Positions 8,959 through 16,802 of a stretch of 64,000 nucleotides of DNA are shown one piece after another (the first letter of the stretch is position 1; every line of letters starts with the position of its first letter). The notes under the pieces are model-generated. The model did no database searches. It was not told where the DNA came from and saw only the letters and a list, made by a program, of their open reading frames with translations. The position numbers and the translations under genes were made by a program. The DNA comes from Actinoallomurus iriomotensis (GTDB taxonomy: Bacteria; Actinomycetota; Actinomycetes; Streptosporangiales; Streptosporangiaceae): NCBI RefSeq assembly GCF_030269445.1, contig NZ_BSTJ01000013.1, positions 297,298 through 361,297 of the forward strand, in the 5' to 3' direction.

Positions 8959-9972
8959 GTGATCCGTACACCGCACCGTTGGGTTCTGGCCTTCGACGCG
9001 ACATGTGGTACCTGCAAGGACATCGCCCACGCCGTGGAGCACGCGTGCCGGGGGAAACTCGAGGTGCGGCCGCTGGCCGACGACGAGGTCCGGCGCCTGC
9101 GCGAACGCGCGATGGGTGCGGACCCGGTATGGGCGCCCACCCTGCTGCGCGTCGACGGCGACCGGGTGCGCGCGTGGACCGGCGCCGCCATGAGCATGAC
9201 CCTCGCCCGCCGGCTGGGACCCGCGGACAGCGTGCGCGTCATCCACGCCCTCGGCACGTTGCGGCGCCGCTCGCGGGGACACGCCAGCGAACTGCCGGGC
9301 GCGCCCACCGGCCGCGCCGCCATCGGCCGGGCCCAGTTCCTGAGGTTCGGCGCGGGCGCCGGCGTGGCCGCCGGCCTGGTGCTGGCCGGCAAGGTCCCCG
9401 CCTTCGCCGACGATGAGAACCAGGCCGCCCTCGCCTGGGTGCGGAAGCACAGCAAGAACCTGCCGCACGCGTACGAGAACGTGATCAAGTACCCGCTGCG
9501 GTACCGCCGGGCGATCTTCAACGCCTCCACGGTGAACGTCCGCCGCGACCTGTGGATGGAACACCTCGTCGCCTACCGCAAGGCGCATCCGAACCTGACC
9601 AAGCAGCAGAGCGCCGTCATCGACCGCGCCTGGTTCATGCTGGAGGACTCGGCGTCGACGTTCGCGGCGAAACCCTCGCGGAGCACGGAGCAGAAGCTGG
9701 CCGCGCTGCACAAGGACGCCGTCGCCGCGTTCGGGAACAACAACGAGGTGCACACGCTGCTGGGCGCGCTCGGCACCGCGGCCGCACCGTCGGCGAAGCC
9801 CGCCGCCCGGACCGAGGCGGCGGCGGCCCCTGACTGCCCGTGCTTCGACTCCGAGGACGGCAGCCAGGACTTCTGCAACAGCGGAAACTGCACCGTCATC
9901 GGCGCCTGCGTGTACCAGCCGACCGGCTGCGGCGTCTTCTGGACGCACCCCTGCAACGGCAGCTGCGTGTAA
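8959..9972 (+). CDS. Fulvocin C-related disulfide-rich peptide precursor with thioredoxin-like N-terminal domain
   Basis: A 337-residue protein in four parts. Residues 1-100 look like a small thioredoxin/DCC1-type domain: strand WVLAFDATCGTCK with CxxC at Cys16-Cys19, then a cis-Pro-like WAPTLLRVDG at 58-67. Residues 101-150 form an internal export signal: arginine cluster, GRAQFLRFGAG, hydrophobic core, AFA before DDE. Residues 151-290 are a helical propeptide-like segment. Residues 291-337 carry eight cysteines (293, 295, 306, 311, 317, 324, 332, 336) and a YxPTGCGxxW motif matching my recollection of myxobacterial fulvocin C. GTG start, GGAG 5 bases upstream. Role as bacteriocin precursor is inference; no export or immunity gene adjoins it. 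Confidence 0.72.
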   Translation: MIRTPHRWVLAFDATCGTCKDIAHAVEHACRGKLEVRPLADDEVRRLRERAMGADPVWAPTLLRVDGDRVRAWTGAAMSMTLARRLGPADSVRVIHALGTLRRRSRGHASELPGAPTGRAAIGRAQFLRFGAGAGVAAGLVLAGKVPAFADDENQAALAWVRKHSKNLPHAYENVIKYPLRYRRAIFNASTVNVRRDLWMEHLVAYRKAHPNLTKQQSAVIDRAWFMLEDSASTFAAKPSRSTEQKLAALHKDAVAAFGNNNEVHTLLGALGTAAAPSAKPAARTEAAAAPDCPCFDSEDGSQDFCNSGNCTVIGACVYQPTGCGVFWTHPCNGSCV

Positions 9973-9982
9973 GCACGCCACC

Positions 9983-10023
9983 GACCGTCTGCCGCGGTAC
10001 GTCGCGTATCGCGGCAGACGGTC
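9983..10023 (+). terminator. Rho-independent-like hairpin after the fulvocin-like gene
   Basis: A perfect 14-bp inverted repeat pairs 9983-9996 with 10010-10023 around a 13-nt loop, starting 11 bases after the stop codon of the fulvocin-like gene. There is no T-run. It isolates that gene from the insertion sequence beginning at 10066. Confidence 0.65.
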
Positions 10024-10065
10024 AAGCCGAAGCCTTCTTGACGGTTACGGCAACCGAAAGCATTA

Positions 10066-10082
10066 GAGCCTGTTTCAGAAGT
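10066..10082 (+). repeat. Terminal inverted repeat of IS (transposase-distal end)
   Basis: The 17 terminal bases match the other end at 14 positions. The TGA stop of the passenger gene (10075-10077) falls inside this repeat. Confidence 0.7.
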
Positions 10083-10407
10083 CCCGGGTTGAGCGTGTCG
10101 CTGGTCTGCCGGGGTAGTGGCGGCGGGCCAGCCAGATGGTGAGGTCACGGGCGATCTGATTGCGGTCGGTCTGAACGCTGAGTTCGTGTTCGCGTCGCCG
10201 GGCGTCGCGGTTTTCGACCTCATAGGTCCCCTCGTCGAGGAGGGACACCGAGGCGTACCAGGTGGCTTCCTCGTCGGCGGGGTTGATGGTCACGAACGTG
10301 TTGTCGGCGATGTTCAGGTCGGTGAGCAGCATGAACAAGGAGTCTTCGGATGGGTCGTCGATGTGGTCGCCGTTCTCGGTGTCGGCGATGTAGTAGTCGG
10401 CGCCCAT
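10075..10407 (-). CDS. Small IS-borne passenger protein of unknown function
   Basis: A 110-residue acidic protein beginning MGADYYIADTENGDHIDDPS. The start at 10407 was chosen because GGAG lies about 8 bases upstream; the longer frame would run into the transposase 3' end. The central part (TFVTINPADEEATWYASVSLL) looks like an alternating beta-strand fold, and the C-terminus is basic. It resembles small immunity- or Imm-like proteins in size and acidity, but I do not recognise the family. Base composition is visibly less GC-rich than neighbouring genes. It is codirectional with the transposase gene, which ends 61 bases upstream, and its stop codon is inside the terminal repeat. Confidence 0.6.
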   Translation of the reverse strand: MGADYYIADTENGDHIDDPSEDSLFMLLTDLNIADNTFVTINPADEEATWYASVSLLDEGTYEVENRDARRREHELSVQTDRNQIARDLTIWLARRHYPGRPATRSTRDF

Positions 10408-10468
10408 CGATTTCTCCGTCACGCTCGGCCGGTTGCAGGCTGAGGATCCCATGGGGAGCCAGGCCAGA

Positions 10469-11356
10469 TCACAGCCACTCACCGATCACGGCGATGTGCA
10501 CGGTGGCCTCGTAGCGGAGGGCGAGCTTGTCGAAGCGCGTGGCCACCGCCCGATGCCGTTTGAGCCGGTTGATGCCGCACTCGACGGCGTGCCGGGCTTT
10601 GTAGTCCTGACGGTCAAAGGCCGGTGGCCGGCCACCGGCGCTGCCGCGGTCGGCGCGGTGGCGGGCCTGATCGGCCGGTTCGGCGATGGTGCATTTGATG
10701 CCGCGCCGCCGCAGGTACGCACGGTTGGCCCGGGAGGAGTACGCCTTGTCGCCGCGGACCCGGTCCGGGCTTCGGCGTGGACGGCCTGGACCGCTTCGCG
10801 GCACCCTGATCGCCTCCAGCAGCCCGATGAATTGTGGGCTGTCACCCCGCTGACCGGCGGTGATGACGACCGCCAGTGGCCGTTGCCGCTGCTCACACAC
10901 CAGATGGACTTTGGTCGTCCATCCGCCGCGCGACCGGCCGAGTCCATGATCGGCAGGCTCGGCCGACCCGCCGTGGGCATCACCACCCGGTGGTTCTTTC
11001 TGTCCTGCGCCATCACGGCGTGCTCCGGCCGCGTGCTGATGCGCCCGGCAGATGGTGGAATCGACGTTCACCTGCCAGTCGATCAGCCCGGCCGCATCCG
11101 CTCTGGTCTGCAACGCCGTGATGAGCATGGCCCACACCCCGGCCCGCTGCCAACGGCGAAACAATCCATAAACCGTTTGCCATGGCCCGTACCGAGACGG
11201 CAGATCCCGCCACGGCGCACCCGTGCGGACCCGCCAGCGGATCCCATCGATCAACTGCCGCCGCGGCCACACCACAGGACGACCACGCCCCGACACCTCC
11301 GGCAACAACGGCTCCAGCACAGCCCACTGCTCATCGGTCAAATCTCCACGACCCAC
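10469..11356 (-). CDS. IS5-family DDE transposase
   Basis: A 295-residue transposase, full length for the group. The N-terminal DUF4096-type region reads [15 protein letters not shown] and [20 protein letters not shown]. The catalytic domain has its first Asp in [13 protein letters not shown], the second in [16 protein letters not shown] and the Glu in [22 protein letters not shown]. All three catalytic acidic residues are present and no frameshift is needed, so the element may still be active. It is read as one frame without programmed frameshifting. Confidence 0.9.
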   Translation of the reverse strand: MGRGDLTDEQWAVLEPLLPEVSGRGRPVVWPRRQLIDGIRWRVRTGAPWRDLPSRYGPWQTVYGLFRRWQRAGVWAMLITALQTRADAAGLIDWQVNVDSTICRAHQHAAGARRDGAGQKEPPGGDAHGGSAEPADHGLGRSRGGWTTKVHLVCEQRQRPLAVVITAGQRGDSPQFIGLLEAIRVPRSGPGRPRRSPDRVRGDKAYSSRANRAYLRRRGIKCTIAEPADQARHRADRGSAGGRPPAFDRQDYKARHAVECGINRLKRHRAVATRFDKLALRYEATVHIAVIGEWL

Positions 11357-11392
11357 ACCAAGATGATCACCAGCTCAAGTCACATGAGATCA

Positions 11393-11409
11393 ACTTCTAA
11401 AACACGCCC
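11393..11409 (-). repeat. Terminal inverted repeat of IS (transposase-proximal end)
   Basis: Partner of the repeat at 10066-10082. It lies 36 bases upstream of the transposase start and probably overlaps its promoter. Confidence 0.7.
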
Positions 11410-11583
11410 TAGGGGCGGAGCCCTTTCGATGCCGGGGGAGTGGTGCCGGGTTGCGGTCTTGTTTCAATAGAGTCCGTAGCGGAAGAACTCGGGGTCGGCT
11501 ACGGGAAGATGAGCCGGGCTCTCCTGGTGCGCACCTCATTAAGGGGCCGCTGAGCGCGTACGTTCACCGGCAGAACCTTGAGC

Positions 11584-13167
11584 TCACTCGGCGGTGGCCT
11601 CTGTCTGCTGAACCAGTTGCCGAGCCAGGGTGAGGAGCCTCTCCTCGTCGGATTTCTTGATGGTTTTGTCCGAGTCGTATTCGTAGGATACGGCGATGAA
11701 CACGTTGGAGATCCGGACGCCCACCTCCACCCCGGGAAATCCGCGTTCCTTGTGCGCGAAGAACGCTTCATCGCCGATGTCGGTCAATGATCTGATGACG
11801 TCATCGTCGGCATGGAGAGAGTGGTCCGTCGAGTAATCCCATATCGCTTTGTCGACATCGGCGTACCGCTTCGCGGAGATCTGCAATTCCGGCCAGGAGA
11901 AGTTATCATCTCCCTTCTTCAGGTTTTCCCATTTGCAGGTGATATTGTCCGACAGCTCGGTCCACTTCTCATAATTCGGGGCGGCCTGCGGGACCAACTG
12001 CTTGATCGGCGTCGACTTCTTGGACCGGCCCTTGCACACGTTCGGCGCCAGTCTGAAGCGGGCGGCCGGGGGAGTGGGCGAGGGGCTGGCCTGGGACGCC
12101 GAGGGCTGTGTCGCCGGCGTGGGAGTGGAGCCACCGCCCTGCGCGGTCGCGGAGCCGCCGTTCGACGTCGCGAGCCAGTTCGCCAAGGCCACGGCGACGA
12201 CGACCAGGACGACCACTCCGGTCGTCACCAGCGCCATCCGGTCGCGGAGCCGTGCCCGCAGGCTCGGCGGCGGCAGGAGCGCGGTCTCCACCTTGGTCGG
12301 CGGGTTCGAGGCCGACCCGGGAAGCCGAACGGTTGGAGTGTCCGAGCGCCCGGAGGTCACGGCTCGCAGCCGCCTCCGGGACTCCTCGGGGTCGAGGCGC
12401 CGGCCGGGGTCGCGATCGAGGAGGCCCTGGATGACGGGCCACAATGCTCCGGCCCGCCGTGGCGCGTCGGGCTCGCTAGTCAGGACCGCGGCGACGACCG
12501 CGGCGGGATCGTCCGCCCCATAGGCGGGCCGCCCCTCGACCGCGTAGTAGAGCGTCGCTCCGAGCGACCACAGGTCGGAGGCGGGTACGGCCTTCCCGCC
12601 GCTCAACCGCTCCGGCGCGACGTACCCGAGGGTGCCGACCAGCGAGCCGTCCTGGGTCAGGCCCCGGGTGGCGCCGGTGACCGCGGCGATGCCGAAGTCG
12701 GTGAGCACGGCGTTCCCATCGGCGTCGAGCAGGACGTTCTGCGGCTTGACGTCGCGGTGCAGGACGCCCTTCGCGTGCGCGGCGGTCAGCGCGTCCAGGA
12801 GCCGGAGGCCGATCTCGGCCGTACGGCGCGGGTCCAACGGCCCGGAGGCCGTCACCTCCTCGTCCAGCGCCCGCCCCTCCACCAGGTGCATCACGATCCA
12901 CGGCCGGTCGTCCTCGTCGAGCACGTCATGGACCGGCACGATCGCCGGGTGGTGCAGACCGGCGGCGGCGCGCGCCTCCGTCATCGCCCGCTCCCGTAGC
13001 GCCTCGCGCTCCGCCGCGCTCAGGCTCTCGGGCAGCCGCAGCTCCTTGATCGCGACCTCGCGGTGGAGCAACTCGTCGTACGCCCGCCAGACCGTCCCCA
13101 TCCCGCCGGCGCCGATCGGGGGTTCGTGTAGCACGTACCGGTCCGCAAGGCGCCTCCGATCACTCAT
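11584..13167 (-). CDS. Membrane Ser/Thr protein kinase (PknB-type) with small C-terminal sensor
   Basis: A 527-residue Hanks-type kinase. The ATG at 13167 was chosen because the kinase domain starts 8 codons later; the frame is open far upstream only as a shadow of the next gene. Glycine loop GAGGMG at 19-24, Lys41, HRD at 137-139, DFG at 157-159. A juxtamembrane linker leads to one membrane helix at about 311-331, then an extracellular Ser/Thr/Pro spacer and a sensor-like domain of about 180 residues with two cysteines. It has no PASTA repeats. The ectodomain family is not recognised and its ligand is unknown. Neighbour on the same strand is the C15-like gene. Confidence 0.9.
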   Translation of the reverse strand: MSDRRRLADRYVLHEPPIGAGGMGTVWRAYDELLHREVAIKELRLPESLSAAEREALRERAMTEARAAAGLHHPAIVPVHDVLDEDDRPWIVMHLVEGRALDEEVTASGPLDPRRTAEIGLRLLDALTAAHAKGVLHRDVKPQNVLLDADGNAVLTDFGIAAVTGATRGLTQDGSLVGTLGYVAPERLSGGKAVPASDLWSLGATLYYAVEGRPAYGADDPAAVVAAVLTSEPDAPRRAGALWPVIQGLLDRDPGRRLDPEESRRRLRAVTSGRSDTPTVRLPGSASNPPTKVETALLPPPSLRARLRDRMALVTTGVVVLVVVAVALANWLATSNGGSATAQGGGSTPTPATQPSASQASPSPTPPAARFRLAPNVCKGRSKKSTPIKQLVPQAAPNYEKWTELSDNITCKWENLKKGDDNFSWPELQISAKRYADVDKAIWDYSTDHSLHADDDVIRSLTDIGDEAFFAHKERGFPGVEVGVRISNVFIAVSYEYDSDKTIKKSDEERLLTLARQLVQQTEATAE

Positions 13168-13196
13168 GCCCGAACGATAACGGCGCGGGCCGGGGA

Positions 13197-14714
13197 TTAG
13201 CCCGCATTGTCCGCGACGACGTGGATGAGGTTGCCCGCCTGGGCGACGATGGCCCGGCGCCAGGCGTCGAAGGTCGGGTCGCTCACGTTGAACGAACTCT
13301 CGAAGTGCTGCATGTCCGGCGTGTGGATGTGGCCGGCCGGGATGTGCAGGCCCATCCGGTCGCGCAGCAGCGTGTTGCGGTAGGCGCTCTCGTTGGACAG
13401 GTAGTTGCCGCCTCCGCCGCTGTACGAGCAGGAACCCGGGTCCGGCGGCGTCGGCGCGGTCGGCGGCGGGTAGTCCGTCGGCGGCGGATTGTTTCGGGTC
13501 ACCTGCCGGGTGGAGGCGCAGTCCGGGAACTCGGTGTAGTTCGTGTGCCAGACGACGCCGAAGGCCACGGACGGGTCCGGCCACTCGTCGCCGGGCGGCC
13601 GGGGGATCGGGGCGCCGGTGTTCGCGCGGATCAGCTGGGCGATCGGCAGCGTGGTGGTGGTCCACTGCGGCGGGTCGGTCAGGCTGAAGGTCTTCGGGCC
13701 GCCCCAGCGGTCCACGACCGCCGAGTCGCAACCATGCTCGTTGACGGCGAGCTGCGGCACGCCGCCCACCGTCGGGCACGGCCGGCTGTGGTCGTTGCCC
13801 GGTGAGACGCCGTGGTAGCGGCCGTTCCACTGTTCGAGGTCGAACACCGAGTCGCCGGCCTGGCTCACCGTGATCGATGCGTCGACCCGCCGGGGGCCGG
13901 GGCGCATGTACGGCCCGACGGTGTCCTCCAGATAGCCCTGCTGGAACTCGGTGTAGTTGACCGGAAGCGTGTACGCCTGGATCTCGGCGGTCCGGCCGTC
14001 CTTCGTCCTGTACGTGGTGCCGTCGAGGGCGAGGGCGGTGGCTCCGGACGGGTTGCCGTGCCGGATGTTGTCGCCCACCGTTCCCGGAGCGCTGCCGGTG
14101 GTGCCGCCGTCCAGCGTGTACGGGTCGAAGCCGCTCACGATGACCCGCCGGACGCCCCTGCCGGCGGGGAACCGGATGTCGAACATGCCGCGGGACGCCC
14201 GGTCGTACGCCGTGATCAGCGCGGACCGCTGCGTGCCGGACAGCGCGAAGCCGGGGGTCCAGCGGCGCAGGGTGGCGGTCGACTGGAGACGCGTCCAGTA
14301 GAGCGGGCGGTCGTCGCTGTACGGAAGGGCGCCCGTGACGCGGCCCTTCCGCTGGGCGCGGGCCACGGCCGCCCGCCAGAGCGCCTCGCCCTCGCTCCGC
14401 ACCAGCGCCGTCGCGGCCTCCAGACCGCGGGTACGGCACAGCCGCCGCGTGAACTCCGGCCCGTAGCCCTGGAAGCCGCCGCCCTCGATCATCTGGTCGG
14501 CGAACGAGGCGGACTGGGGAGTCGACGGGTCGTCGTTGTCGGGCAGGACCCAGGACAGCCGGCTCTCCTCGACCGACAGCGGCGCGGTGGAGCCGACGCA
14601 TCCTCCGGCGCCGGTCCGCGCCGAAGCCGGGGTCGTGCCGAGAGAGACGCCCGTCGCCGAGAGAACGGCGAGAACGCCGACGGCGGCTCCGTACCGGATG
14701 CCGGGGAGTTTCAT
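13197..14714 (-). CDS. Secreted pyroglutamyl-peptidase (C15)-like protein with Ser at the nucleophile position
   Basis: A 505-residue exported protein. Residues 1-32 are a signal peptide ending PASA. Downstream are C15-family landmarks: VIVSGFDPYTLDGG (family GFEPF strand), NPSGATALALDG, LPVNYTEF, a Glu-containing VSQAGDSVFDLEQ, and near the end NYLSNESAYRN plus PAGHIHTP. In true pyroglutamyl peptidases the last two read YxCN and GFIHxP, carrying the catalytic Cys and His. Here the Cys position is Ser440 and the His is about His464. It is more than twice the usual 215 residues because of an N-terminal region and loops. Activity is uncertain: a serine variant or a non-enzymatic homologue. The ORF ends 29 bases before the kinase start. 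Confidence 0.7.
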   Translation of the reverse strand: MKLPGIRYGAAVGVLAVLSATGVSLGTTPASARTGAGGCVGSTAPLSVEESRLSWVLPDNDDPSTPQSASFADQMIEGGGFQGYGPEFTRRLCRTRGLEAATALVRSEGEALWRAAVARAQRKGRVTGALPYSDDRPLYWTRLQSTATLRRWTPGFALSGTQRSALITAYDRASRGMFDIRFPAGRGVRRVIVSGFDPYTLDGGTTGSAPGTVGDNIRHGNPSGATALALDGTTYRTKDGRTAEIQAYTLPVNYTEFQQGYLEDTVGPYMRPGPRRVDASITVSQAGDSVFDLEQWNGRYHGVSPGNDHSRPCPTVGGVPQLAVNEHGCDSAVVDRWGGPKTFSLTDPPQWTTTTLPIAQLIRANTGAPIPRPPGDEWPDPSVAFGVVWHTNYTEFPDCASTRQVTRNNPPPTDYPPPTAPTPPDPGSCSYSGGGGNYLSNESAYRNTLLRDRMGLHIPAGHIHTPDMQHFESSFNVSDPTFDAWRRAIVAQAGNLIHVVADNAG

Positions 14715-14828
14715 CCTGTTCCTCTTCGACGATCGTCACCGTTGACAGCGACTGTAAGAAGTAGTTCAACAATCAGTCAAGGCGGACCCTGCCTGAACCT
14801 TACTGTGTAAAGGCGCCGGCCCGGGGCC

Positions 14829-15950
14829 TCAGCCCCAGACCTCGGCGGCCGTCTCCACGATGAGGCGGAGCTTGGCGACCTCCTGGTCGTACGTCAGCAC
14901 GTTGCCCTCCACCGTCGAGGAGAAGCCGCACTGCGGGGACAGGCACAGCTGGTCCACGTCGATGTACTTCGACGCCTCCTCGATGCGCCGCTTCAGCGTG
15001 TCCTTGGACTCCAGGTCCCCGCGCTTCGTCGTCACCAGGCCCAGCACGACCCTCTTGCCCCGCGGCACGTACCGCAGCGGCTCGAAGCCGCCCGACCGCG
15101 CGTCGTCGTACTCCAGGAAGAAGCCGTCCACGTTCAGCTCCCCGAACAGTGCCTCGGCGACGAAGTCGTAGCCGCCCGAGGCCACCCACGAGGAGCGGAA
15201 GTTGCCCCGGCACATGTGCGTGGTGATCGTCATGCCGTCGGGGCGATCGGCCAGCGCCGCGTTGATCTGCTTGATGTACCGCAGGTGCATGTGCTCGGCG
15301 TCGTCGCCCCGCGCCGCGAGCTCGGCGCGCTGGGACGGGTCGTTCAGGTACGCGAGGCTGGTGTCGTCGAACTGCAGGTACGTGCAGCCGAGCTCGCCGA
15401 TGCGGCGGACCTGGTCGGCGTACGCCGCGCTCAGGTCGGACCAGAACTCCTCCACGTCCGGGTACACGGCCGGGTCGATCGACGCGGGGCCGCCGCGGTA
15501 GTGGACCATGCTGGGGGAGGGGATGGTCAGCTTCGGCGTGTTCTTCGTGACGTAGCCCTGGAGCGCGCGGAAGTCGTCGGCGAAGATCGTGTGGTCGAGC
15601 CGCACCCGGTCGTGCACGCTGAGCGCGGCCGAGGTGAAGTTCAGGTCGCCGGCCTCGTTGCGGAAGTGGATCTCCATCTGCCCGCCGGCGGCGGGGTCGA
15701 TCCCGCCGAGCTGGTAGATGAAGTCCATGTGCCACGTCGTACGGCGGAACTCGCCGTCGGTGGCCGTCCGTAGCCCGACCTCCTCCTGCATCGCCACGAC
15801 GGCGCGGATGGCCTCGTCCTCTGCGGCCCGGAGCTCCTCGGCGGTGATCCGCCCGGCGGCGGCATCCTCGCGGGCGCGCAGGAGCTCCGGTGGCCGTAGC
15901 AGGCTTCCGACATGGTCGGCGCGGAACGGGGGCTTCGCGTGTGCCGGCAT
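14829..15950 (-). CDS. Cobalamin-independent methionine synthase family protein (YxjG/MetE C-terminal-like)
   Basis: A 373-residue TIM-barrel methyltransferase homologue corresponding to the catalytic C-terminal half of MetE. The start at 15950 is preceded by GGAGG six bases upstream. Visible landmarks are RADHVGSLLRP at the N-terminus, DGEFRRTTWHMDF, the barrel strand YLQFDDTSLAYL and, near the C-terminus, DQLCLSPQCGFSS, whose Cys would be a zinc ligand. Members such as Bacillus YxjG/YxjH transfer methyl groups to homocysteine or act on related thiols. It lacks the MetE N-terminal domain, as normal for this subgroup. No SAM or T-box leader fits in the 60 bases upstream. Confidence 0.85.
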   Translation of the reverse strand: MPAHAKPPFRADHVGSLLRPPELLRAREDAAAGRITAEELRAAEDEAIRAVVAMQEEVGLRTATDGEFRRTTWHMDFIYQLGGIDPAAGGQMEIHFRNEAGDLNFTSAALSVHDRVRLDHTIFADDFRALQGYVTKNTPKLTIPSPSMVHYRGGPASIDPAVYPDVEEFWSDLSAAYADQVRRIGELGCTYLQFDDTSLAYLNDPSQRAELAARGDDAEHMHLRYIKQINAALADRPDGMTITTHMCRGNFRSSWVASGGYDFVAEALFGELNVDGFFLEYDDARSGGFEPLRYVPRGKRVVLGLVTTKRGDLESKDTLKRRIEEASKYIDVDQLCLSPQCGFSSTVEGNVLTYDQEVAKLRLIVETAAEVWG

Positions 15951-16010
15951 CGTCGCCTCCAACTGGTTGACGGTTTGATCAGTCTGCTCCGCCCGCGCCG
16001 AACCGTCGAG

Positions 16011-16730
16011 TCACTGCGCCGCGCTCTCCAGGCGTTCGATGCGGCGGATCAGCGGCTCGATCTCCCTGCGCACGGCCGCGGCCAGCGCCGCCTGCGGATC
16101 GACGGCCGATTTCTGCGCGCGCAGGTGGGCGTAGCCGGCGACCGCCGCGCTGACCGTACGGCGCACCGCACGCGCGTCGGCGCCCAGCGAGCGCAGGACC
16201 TTGCCGGCCGTGCCGTCGGGCTCCAGCGCCAGAGCCACCAGCAGGTGCTCGCAGCCGATGTAGTTGTGCTGCATCCCGATCGCCTCGGTGGCGGTGAGCT
16301 CCAGCGCGTTCGCGGCCGGACCGCTGAATCGCCGTCCCGCCTCCTCCTCGGCGGCGGCCGGGGTCGCGCGCGCCAGCTCGCGGGTCAGCTGGTCCGGCTG
16401 GATCTCCAGCACCTGCAGGACCTGCAGGCCCAGGTTGCCGCCCTCGTCCAGCAGCCCGCCGAGAAGGTGCTCGGTGCCCACCTCGGGCACGCCCTGCTCG
16501 CGGGCCCGCCGCACCGCGAGCCGGAGCGTGGTGCGCGCCCGTTCGGTGAAGTTCGGCAGGCGCGAGGCCAGGTCCTCCGGGCCCGTGTCGCTGAGGACCG
16601 CCGCGCGGATGGAGTTGACCCGGCGGACCGCCTGGTCCAGCGCGCGCTGGCAGATCGCGGACACGGGCACCCCCGAGTCCTTGACGGCCTCGGCCAGGTC
16701 GTCGGGCAGGTAGACGTTGATCTTCGGCAT
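16011..16730 (-). CDS. Stand-alone Clp-N domain protein with ribbon-helix-helix-like N-terminus
   Basis: A 239-residue protein without any ATPase domain. Residues 1-40 (MPKINVYLPDDLAEAVKDSG) read like a ribbon-helix-helix DNA-binding arm. Residues about 58-210 contain two Clp repeat (Clp-N) units: FTERARTTLRLAVRRAREQG with EVGTEHLLGGLL, then GPAANALELTATEAIG with YIGCEHLLVALAL. Clp-N domains dock adaptors and substrates on ClpC/ClpA. The combination with a DNA-binding arm suggests a regulator that couples to the Clp system, or a self-regulated adaptor. It is divergent from a kinase gene across a 72-bp spacer with a palindrome. Confidence 0.82.
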   Translation of the reverse strand: MPKINVYLPDDLAEAVKDSGVPVSAICQRALDQAVRRVNSIRAAVLSDTGPEDLASRLPNFTERARTTLRLAVRRAREQGVPEVGTEHLLGGLLDEGGNLGLQVLQVLEIQPDQLTRELARATPAAAEEEAGRRFSGPAANALELTATEAIGMQHNYIGCEHLLVALALEPDGTAGKVLRSLGADARAVRRTVSAAVAGYAHLRAQKSAVDPQAALAAAVRREIEPLIRRIERLESAAQ

Positions 16731-16766
16731 CTCGACATCCCTCCGGATCTGTAGGTGCGGTTACCA

Positions 16767-16783
16767 TAACCCCTATGGGGGTA
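16767..16783. promoter_or_regulatory. Imperfect C-tract/G-tract palindrome in divergent spacer
   Basis: A 17-bp element, TAACCCCTATGGGGGTA, in the 72-bp spacer between the Clp-N gene and the kinase gene. ATAACCCC occurs here (16766-16773) and again as a direct repeat at 16791-16798, just before the kinase start. Such ACCCC-GGGGT sites resemble CsoR/ribbon-helix-helix operators. Which protein binds is unknown; the adjacent ribbon-helix-helix-like protein is a candidate. Confidence 0.45.
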
Positions 16784-16802
16784 CTTTCATATAACCCCAT
16801 CA

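Larger units (their letters stand above)
10066..11409 (-). mobile_element. IS5-family insertion sequence carrying an extra small gene
   Basis: About 1344 bp bounded by imperfect inverted repeats (14 of 17 terminal bases match, GAGCCTGTTTCAGAAGT against GGGCGTGTTTTAGAAGT) and flanked on both sides by TA (10064-10065 and 11410-11411), which fits the short target duplication of IS5/IS427-type elements. It holds a full-length DDE transposase and, between that gene and the low-coordinate end, a 110-codon gene whose stop codon lies within the inverted repeat. Insertion is in the spacer after the fulvocin-like gene, so no recognisable gene is broken. Confidence 0.75.

Noticed and set aside
11584..14772. 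A single minus-strand open frame of over 1000 codons that would fuse the kinase to a long N-terminal region.
   Set aside because: The first 535 codons are an out-of-frame shadow of the secreted C15-like gene (13197-14714), which has a signal peptide and family motifs. The kinase has its own ATG at 13167, with the kinase domain starting 8 codons later.
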